Shown: in pieces, positions 58,979 to 64,000 of the stretch
Numbering within the stretch: position 1 is the first letter of the stretch
Layout of the letters: each line of letters opens with the position of its first letter
Assembly (NCBI GenBank): GCA_002423025.1
Contig: DIUN01000043.1
Location: 62,314-126,313, forward strand
DNA: 64,000 nucleotides
Origin: Sphingomonadales bacterium UBA6157
GTDB lineage: Bacteria > Pseudomonadota > Alphaproteobacteria > Sphingomonadales > Sphingomonadaceae
Reading direction: 5' to 3'
Notes under the pieces: model-generated
What the model was told of the DNA's origin: nothing
What the model saw: the letters and a program-made list of their open reading frames with translations, nothing else
Database searches by the model: none
Program-made: the position numbers and the translations under genes

Positions 58979-59010
58979 GGGCGGCTGTGGCAACACAGCC
59001 GCCCTTTTCT
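58979..59010 (+). terminator. Intrinsic terminator of petABC
   Basis: A perfect 11-base stem (GGGCGGCTGTG, GCAA loop, CACAGCCGCCC) is followed by TTTTCT. Confidence 0.92.
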
Positions 59011-59045
59011 GTTTCCCAAACCACGCCGCGTGCCGCTAGGCTCCG

Positions 59046-59600
59046 ATGATGCGCCAGCCCAATGACGATCTCGCCGCCCTTGTCCGCACCATTCCGGATT
59101 ACCCCAAGCTGGGCATCCAGTTCCGGGATATCACGACATTGCTGCTCGATGGCGAGGGCCTTGCCGCGACCATCGAGCGACTGGCGGCCGCCGTGGCGCC
59201 GCCCGGTGGCTCACCGCCCGCGCTGATTGCGGCCATCGAGGCGCGCGGCTTCATCTTCGGCGCAGCACTGGCCGTGCGGTTCGGCTGCGGCCTGGTGCTG
59301 CTCCGCAAGAAGAACAAGCTCCCCGGCCGCGTCATCGGCGTCAACTACGCGCTGGAATATGGGCAGGACCGAATCGAGATGCACGCCGATGCCGTCACGC
59401 CGGGCGCCCGCGTCCTGCTGGTCGATGATCTGATCGCGACGGGCGGCACGGCGCTGGCCGGCGTGGAACTGTTGCGCGGGGCAGGGGCCGTTGTGAGCGA
59501 GGCCGCCTTTGCCATCGGCCTGCCGGCGCTTGGTGGCCCGGACCGGATGCGCGCTACGGGCGTGGCCGTGACGACGCTGATCGATTTCGACGGCCACTGA
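59046..59600 (+). CDS. apt: Adenine phosphoribosyltransferase
   Basis: The 184-residue enzyme makes AMP from adenine and PRPP (purine salvage). It shows LVRTIPDYPKLGIQFRDITT, IEARGFIFGAALAVRFGCGL, VLLRKKNKLPGRVIGVNYAL EYGQDRIEMHAD and the PRPP motif VLLVDDLIATGGTALAG. The length is typical. Two ATGs are adjacent at the start (59046, 59049). It follows the petABC terminator. Confidence 0.95.
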   Translation: MMRQPNDDLAALVRTIPDYPKLGIQFRDITTLLLDGEGLAATIERLAAAVAPPGGSPPALIAAIEARGFIFGAALAVRFGCGLVLLRKKNKLPGRVIGVNYALEYGQDRIEMHADAVTPGARVLLVDDLIATGGTALAGVELLRGAGAVVSEAAFAIGLPALGGPDRMRATGVAVTTLIDFDGH

Positions 59601-59634
59601 GGCCCGGCCAGTGCGGCGCCGCTGCCGGCAGGCG

Positions 59635-60057
59635 TCAGCCGGCCTTCAGCACCCCTGAGCGGCTGATCCCCAGCAGCCAGGCGCCCATGAACAGCGTGTT
59701 GGGGATGACGTTCAGCGCATAGCCGGTGGCGATCGACAGGCTGCTGTCGAGCACGAACCAGCTTGCGACGCCGGCGGTGGCCAGCAGCCAGGTTGAACGC
59801 CCGCGTGGCCCGAGCAGGTCGGCGGCGCGAATCGCCGCCAGCGTCGTCAGGCCAAGCGCGATCGAGACCGGCCCGCAAACACCGAGGCTGAAGCGCATCA
59901 GTGCTCCGAGGACGACCGGCTCCGGGCCATGCAGCAACTCCAGGAAAAGCTGGGTCGGACCGCTGGTGGCTTCCAGCCCGCCTGCGGTCAGCACGATGCC
60001 GAAGATCACGACCGAGAGGCACCAGATCGTGAACCAGTTGTGCCAGAAGCGCGACAT
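59635..60057 (-). CDS. Small membrane protein of unknown function
   Basis: The 140-residue product has four hydrophobic segments (FTIWCLSVVIFGIVLTAGGL, FSLGVCGPVSIALGLTTLAA, TWLLATAGVASWFVLDSSLS, ATGYALNVIPNTLFMGAWLL). Its start MSRFWHNWF follows GGGGGAAACGGCA, a good ribosome-binding site; the frame is open to 60093. I do not recognise a family with certainty. A perfect 28-base palindrome lies 35 bases upstream of the start, so the gene is probably controlled by a dimeric repressor. Confidence 0.75.
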   Translation of the reverse strand: MSRFWHNWFTIWCLSVVIFGIVLTAGGLEATSGPTQLFLELLHGPEPVVLGALMRFSLGVCGPVSIALGLTTLAAIRAADLLGPRGRSTWLLATAGVASWFVLDSSLSIATGYALNVIPNTLFMGAWLLGISRSGVLKAG

Positions 60058-60091
60058 TGCCGTTTCCCCCATTGTTCCGGACAAGCTTAGC

Positions 60092-60119
60092 AAATTATGT
60101 AGCAGTTGCTACATAATTT
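60092..60119 (-). promoter_or_regulatory. Perfect 28-base palindromic operator
   Basis: Two 13-base arms (AAATTATGTAGCA and TGCTACATAATTT) are separated by GT. The element sits 35 bases before the small membrane protein start, in the promoter position. It is AT-rich against a GC-rich background. ATGT and ACAT half-sites 10 bases apart resemble PadR-type operators, though MarR- or TetR-type factors are equally possible. No regulator gene is nearby. Confidence 0.7.
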
Positions 60120-60221
60120 TGCAAAACAAACGGATCAATTTTGCCGCTTCAGAAAAAAAGGGGTGCAGGGGCTCAGCCCCTGCCCGCCGGAGGCGCTGCC
60201 CCCGGCGTCAACCCGTCCGTG

Positions 60222-60551
60222 CTAGCGCTTCTGCTTGCGCGCTGCGTAGCGGGCGTCACGAGCGGCCTTCTGGGCGGCTTCGCGCGCGATGGCTTCCAGC
60301 CGGGACTGCTCGGCCTTGACCGCAACTTCGGCTTCCTTGGCGATCCGGGCCAGTTCAGCAAGCTTTGCAGCCTCGGCGCGTTCGATCTTGCGCTTTTCCT
60401 CACGCTCGGCGCGCTTCTCGGCCGCGCGGGCGCGTGCGGCCAGTGCGTCCTCGTCAGGCGGCGGCGCGCTCTTGAACTTGTCGAGCTTGGCCTTGCGGGC
60501 TTCGGCCGCGGCTTTGGCGCGGTCGCTGAAATCGGGAAGTTTGAATGCCAT
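60222..60551 (-). CDS. DUF6481 protein, charged coiled-coil-like
   Basis: The 109-residue product starts MAFKLPDFSDRAKAAAEARK and is Ala/Lys/Glu/Arg-rich and helical throughout (AEKRAEREEKRKIERAEAAK), matching DUF6481, a family found largely in alphaproteobacteria with no known role. It is soluble and has no signal peptide. It lies 24 bases downstream of the molybdopterin oxidoreductase gene on the same strand. The composition makes homology calls fragile, but the start motif is distinctive. Confidence 0.78.
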   Translation of the reverse strand: MAFKLPDFSDRAKAAAEARKAKLDKFKSAPPPDEDALAARARAAEKRAEREEKRKIERAEAAKLAELARIAKEAEVAVKAEQSRLEAIAREAAQKAARDARYAARKQKR

Positions 60552-60575
60552 ATGCCGCGCTCTGTAGACGGGCTT

Positions 60576-62666
60576 CTACTCCGCTGCAACGGCTTCCATG
60601 CAAAGTGCTACCGATACTGGTGTTCCGACCAGGGCCGCGTTGCCGGAAAGCGGGTCGATCCGGCTGCGCTCGGTGAGATCGTTGATCGAAACACCGGGCT
60701 TTTCGCGCGCCACGCTGAGCTTCACGCCCTTGCGGCCATGGCCGAAGCCATGCGGCAGGGAAACGACTCCCGGCATCATCGCATCGCTTATCTCGGCGGG
60801 TGCCTCGACGCTGCCGGCGCCGCTGCTGATGCGGACCATGTCGCCCTCGGAGATGCCGCGCGCCTCTGCGTCTGCCGGGGCCATCATCAGGGTGCAGCGC
60901 TCCGGCCCCTTGGCGAGGCGGCGGGCGTTGCCGAGCCAGCTGTTGTTGTTGCGCAGGTGCCGGCGGCCGATGAGCAGCAGGCCATCGGTGGTTTCGCCCA
61001 TGGTCGCGGCAAAGCGATCAAGATCGGCGATGAGCTCGGGCGGGGCGGTGTGGATGGTCTTGTCGGGCGTGCGCAGCCGCTCGGGCAGGCGCGGCTCCAG
61101 GGCGCCGAGGTCAAGGCCATGCGGATGCGCTTCAACATCGGCAAGGCTGAGGCCGCGCGGCGAGTTGCGCAGCATCCGGTCCAGCGTGTCACGCGGCGGC
61201 ACGATGTTGGGCAGCGTCTGGCCGCTGGCGCCGGCGATGGCGCGAGCGAGTTCCGCAACGATCAGCCAGTCGCTCTTGGCGCCCTCGCTCATCTCGAACA
61301 CCGGCGGCGAATAATTGGCAAAGTTGCGCACCGCGATCGGCCCGAGGAACAGCGGGTAATGGTCCTTCTCCAGCGGGCCGCACGGCGGCAGGATGTAATG
61401 CGCGTGGCGGCTGGTCGCCGTGACATACATGTCGAGCGAAACCATCAGCTCCAGCCCGGCCAGCGCCGCATCGAGCGCGTTGCCATCCGGCACCGAAAGC
61501 ACCGGGTTGCCGGCGATGGTGAAGAAGGCCTTGATCTGGCCTTCGCCCGGCGTCGCGATTTCCTCGGCCATGGCAACGGCAGGGAACTCGCCGAGCACTT
61601 CGGGATGGCCCGAGACGCGGCTGCGGAACCGCCCGCGCGTGCCGCTGCCGGTCTGGCCGACAATGTCCACGGCCGGCGAGGAGAACATGGCGCCGCCGAC
61701 GCGATCGAGGTTTCCGGTGGCGATGTTGATGAGCTGGATCAGCCATTGGTTGAGCGTGCCGAAGGCTGCGGTGGAGACGCCGATGCGGCCATAAACGGCT
61801 GCCGGAGCCCCGCTCCCGAGTTCTCCTGCCAGGTTCCGGATGATCTCCTCCGAGATACCGCACGCTGCCGCGCAGGTGCCGATGGAGAACCGGCGCAGTG
61901 CCGACCAAACTCCCTCAAAACCCGATAATATCCCGGTGAGGGCGCGCGGATTGACCAGCCCGGCCTCGTCCAGGGCCAGCAAGATGCCGATGAGCAGCGC
62001 CGGATCGGTGCCCGGCTTGATAAAATGATGCGCGTCCGCCACCGCCGCCGTCTCGGTGCGGCGCGGGTCGATCACCGTCAGCCGGCCACCCCGGGCCTGT
62101 AGCGCCGCGATGCGCTTTTTCACATCCGGCACGGTCCAGACGCTGCCGTTGGAGGCCAGCGGGTTGCCACCGATGATGAGAAGGTGCTGTGTCCGGTCAA
62201 TATCTGGTATGGGAAACAAGGCGTTATGGCCGAACATCCACATCTGGACGAGCTGGTGCGGAACCTGGTCGACACTTGACGCGGAGAACATCGCCTTGGC
62301 CCCAAGAGCCTTGCGCAGCAGCGGCATCTGCGGCGAGAGCGAGTAATTATGCGCCGTGGGGTTGCCGATATAGACACCGGCCTCGCCGCCTTTTCCCCGG
62401 ATTTGCGCGATTTTCGCGGCGATCTCGGAGTAAGCGGCCTCCCAACTGATCGGCTGCCAGCTTTCGCCAACACGCTTTACGGGCGTCCGCAGCCGGTCCG
62501 GATCATCCTGAAGGTCCTGCAGGGCCGTGGCTTTTGGGCAAATATGGCCTTTGCTCAAGGGGTTGGCAGGGTCCCCCTTGATGGAGAGCACCTTGCGCCC
62601 CTCGGTTTCGATCACCACGCCGCAATTGGCTTCACAGATGTGGCAGGTGCGATAGTGAACGGACAT
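60576..62666 (-). CDS. Molybdopterin-dependent oxidoreductase (formate dehydrogenase/nitrate reductase superfamily)
   Basis: The 696-residue protein has an N-terminal [4Fe-4S] box (Cys 8, 11, 15, 43 in RTCHICEANCGVVIE and KGHICPKA), the molybdopterin core (LRTPVKRVGESWQPISWEAA, LLIIGGNPLASNGSVWTVPD, VIDPRRTETAAVADAHHFIK PGTDPALL) and the C-terminal cofactor-binding domain (LIGRRHLRNNNSWLGNARRL, VSLPHGFGHG). Substrate is unknown; at the usual metal-ligand position I see Ser-Val-Asp-Gln rather than an obvious Cys. No partner subunit or chaperone is adjacent. ATG 62666 follows GGGGAGAG; the longer open frame is not coding. Confidence 0.9.
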   Translation of the reverse strand: MSVHYRTCHICEANCGVVIETEGRKVLSIKGDPANPLSKGHICPKATALQDLQDDPDRLRTPVKRVGESWQPISWEAAYSEIAAKIAQIRGKGGEAGVYIGNPTAHNYSLSPQMPLLRKALGAKAMFSASSVDQVPHQLVQMWMFGHNALFPIPDIDRTQHLLIIGGNPLASNGSVWTVPDVKKRIAALQARGGRLTVIDPRRTETAAVADAHHFIKPGTDPALLIGILLALDEAGLVNPRALTGILSGFEGVWSALRRFSIGTCAAACGISEEIIRNLAGELGSGAPAAVYGRIGVSTAAFGTLNQWLIQLINIATGNLDRVGGAMFSSPAVDIVGQTGSGTRGRFRSRVSGHPEVLGEFPAVAMAEEIATPGEGQIKAFFTIAGNPVLSVPDGNALDAALAGLELMVSLDMYVTATSRHAHYILPPCGPLEKDHYPLFLGPIAVRNFANYSPPVFEMSEGAKSDWLIVAELARAIAGASGQTLPNIVPPRDTLDRMLRNSPRGLSLADVEAHPHGLDLGALEPRLPERLRTPDKTIHTAPPELIADLDRFAATMGETTDGLLLIGRRHLRNNNSWLGNARRLAKGPERCTLMMAPADAEARGISEGDMVRISSGAGSVEAPAEISDAMMPGVVSLPHGFGHGRKGVKLSVAREKPGVSINDLTERSRIDPLSGNAALVGTPVSVALCMEAVAAE

Positions 62667-62795
62667 GACGCTCTCCCCAGAACAGCGAGAGCCTAGCCCG
62701 CTCTGTGCCGCCACGCAAAGCTGGCACAAACATCGGCCTCGGGAACCTCTTGCAGCGGTGGTGGTTAATCTATTGCAATCAAAGGAGATACCGCA

Positions 62796-63281
62796 ATGGC
62801 CACACCTCAGGAACTCGAAACCAAGCTCTGGAAAGCGCTTGAATCCGACCGCGTGCTGATGCTCGGACTTGATGGAATCGATGATGGCCATGCCCGGCCA
62901 ATGACATCCCAAATCGATGGCGAGCGCAGCCCGATCTGGTTTTTCACCACCAAAGACAATGGCGTAGCGGAATCGCTTGGCCGCAGCGATCGCGCCATTG
63001 CTGCATTCGTCTCCAAGGGCCATGACCTGTTTGCGACCATCCATGGCCGTATCTCGCTGGAGACCGACCCGGCGACGATCGAGCGACTGTGGAACACCAC
63101 GGTTGCGGCCTGGTATGAGGGCGGCATCGCCGATCCAAAGCTGGCGCTGCTCCGGCTTGACGCCGAGCGTGCCGAGATATGGCTGAACGAAAACAGTATG
63201 TTCGCTGGTATCAAGACGCTGTTCGGCGGCGATACCAAGGCGGACTACCGGGACAAGTCAGCCGAAGTTCGCCTCGGATAG
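62796..63281 (+). CDS. Pyridoxamine 5'-phosphate oxidase-fold protein (general stress protein 26-like)
   Basis: The 161-residue product has the flavin-binding split-barrel pattern: LESDRVLMLGLDGIDDGHAR, PMTSQIDGERSPIWFFTTKD, FVSKGHDLFATIHGRISLET, then LWNTTVAAWYEGGIADPKLA and LRLDAERAEIWLNENSMF. It is close to general stress protein 26-type proteins. The ligand (FMN or F420) and reaction are unknown. AAAGGAG precedes the ATG. Confidence 0.9.
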   Translation: MATPQELETKLWKALESDRVLMLGLDGIDDGHARPMTSQIDGERSPIWFFTTKDNGVAESLGRSDRAIAAFVSKGHDLFATIHGRISLETDPATIERLWNTTVAAWYEGGIADPKLALLRLDAERAEIWLNENSMFAGIKTLFGGDTKADYRDKSAEVRLG

Positions 63282-63350
63282 TCGATTCCGCGCGGGTTCC
63301 GCTCGTCCATCAAAGCCGCTACGCTTCCCATTCTGCGAGGGGATGCGGCT

Positions 63351-64000
63351 ATGGATGGACGGCGTGGACCGGCGCGGTTGGCAGCAGGCCTGATCGGCCT
63401 GATCGCCTGGGGCGCAGTGCTGGCACAACTGTTGCTGGCGCTGGAGACCGGGGTGGAGAAGGGCACACCGCCATGGATGGTGGCGTGGAACCTCTTCAGT
63501 TACTTCACGATTTTGAGCAACAGCCTCGTCGGGCTGGTCACGCTGCACTATGCGCTGGCGCAAAGCGACCCGCGCTCCGATTGGAAAGCCGGCCGGGAAG
63601 CGCATTGGCTGGCCGGGTCAGGCATGCTCGCCGCAACGGCGCTTTACATCATCGTCGTCGGCATCATCTACCAGACCATTCTGGCCAGCCAGAACAATGT
63701 CACTGGCTTTGCCAAGCTTGTGGATACGATGCTGCACGGCTTCGTGCCGATTGCCTACCCGCTCTGGTGGCTCGCCTATGGCCGGAGCGACCGGCTGCGC
63801 TGGTGGCAGGCGCTGGTCTGGCTGGAATTTCCCGCCATATACTGTCTTTATACACTGGTGCGGGGGGACTATCTCGGCCGCTATCCTTATCCTTTCATCG
63901 ATGTGACCAAGCTCGGCTACGAGACGGTCGGGATGAACATCGCCGGCCTGGTGATGCTGTTCCTGCTGGGAGCCGGCATCGTCATCGGTATCGATAATCT
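63351..64000 (+). CDS. Pr6Pr-family membrane protein (partial, runs off the window)
   Basis: At least 216 residues are encoded from ATG 63351 to the window end without a stop. The sequence has several membrane segments (AAGLIGLIAWGAVLAQLLLA, NLFSYFTILSNSLVGLVTL, GMLAATALYIIVVGIIYQTI, MNIAGLVMLFLLGAGIVIGI). Motifs FSYFTILSN, MLHGFVPIAYPLWWLAYG and YPYPFIDVTKLGYETV match the Pr6Pr/FAR-17a-like membrane family; function is unknown. GAGGGG lies eight bases before the ATG. Confidence 0.82.
   Translation, partial: MDGRRGPARLAAGLIGLIAWGAVLAQLLLALETGVEKGTPPWMVAWNLFSYFTILSNSLVGLVTLHYALAQSDPRSDWKAGREAHWLAGSGMLAATALYIIVVGIIYQTILASQNNVTGFAKLVDTMLHGFVPIAYPLWWLAYGRSDRLRWWQALVWLEFPAIYCLYTLVRGDYLGRYPYPFIDVTKLGYETVGMNIAGLVMLFLLGAGIVIGIDN

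Noticed and set aside
60141..61928. 595-residue plus-strand frame across DUF6481 and the molybdopterin oxidoreductase
   Set aside because: It is antisense to two supported genes and shows no domain pattern.

Overview
The window is GC-rich, densely coded bacterial chromosome and reads as an alphaproteobacterium, most likely of the order Sphingomonadales. The basis is a complete gene-transfer-agent (GTA) type head-tail cluster in Rhodobacter-type order, a cytochrome bc1 operon (petABC), a zeta-type F1-ATPase inhibitor (DUF1476), DUF6481, DUF2793 and DUF6127 proteins, a large TonB-dependent receptor, and an alphaproteobacterial LexA box (GAAC-N7-GAAC). The genus is not resolvable from these bases. 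No rRNA, tRNA, CRISPR array, transposase or integrase was seen. No gap between genes exceeds 300 bases. The longest gaps (about 170-240 bases at 11090-11308, 52314-52528, 53309-53545, 32101-32272) hold promoters or small inverted repeats.

Layout. 1-6644: a CoA/aromatic or fatty-acid catabolic neighbourhood (end of S-formylglutathione hydrolase, family III CoA-transferase, ThDP decarboxylase, exported DUF1254/DUF1214 protein, thiolase, enoyl-CoA hydratase). 6802-11089: three unrecognised exported proteins, translationally coupled. The first two end in the same 99-residue domain, carried on a 300-base direct repeat. 11309-29204: the GTA-like cluster (small terminase, large terminase, portal, DUF6127, protease, capsid, connectors, tail tube, chaperones, tape measure, baseplate proteins, NlpC/P60 peptidase, DUF2793). 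It differs from the textbook Rhodobacter GTA in two ways. A three-gene fibre-like module (889, 122 and 93 aa) sits between capsid and head-tail connector, behind a hairpin terminator. The g12-type distal tail protein carries a large TIM-barrel-like N-terminal extension, while the g15-type protein is short and lacks room for its usual TIM-barrel domain.

29347-32100: envelope proteins (OmpA-family, small lipoprotein, exported protein) and an SCP2 protein. 32273-37504: a leftward gene run with ferredoxin-reductase-type flavoprotein, globin, GMC oxidoreductase, epoxide hydrolase and lipB. 37624-42773: metallo-hydrolase, NAD synthesis (nadA-nadC), a Kef/YbaL-type antiporter and DUF4112. 42784-53308: purine synthesis genes purL, purQ, purS and purC on the minus strand, separated by NDH-2, an SOS-controlled Y-family polymerase, a queuosine-precursor transporter and a TonB receptor. 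53546-59010: ATPase inhibitor, BolA, monothiol glutaredoxin, membrane protein, hemF and petABC. 59046-64000: apt, small membrane and DUF6481 proteins, a molybdopterin oxidoreductase, a PPOX-fold protein and the start of a Pr6Pr-like membrane protein that runs off the end.

Starts were chosen from visible Shine-Dalgarno sequence, signal peptides and overlaps. Several differ from the longest open frame, because high GC content creates long false upstream extensions and antisense frames.
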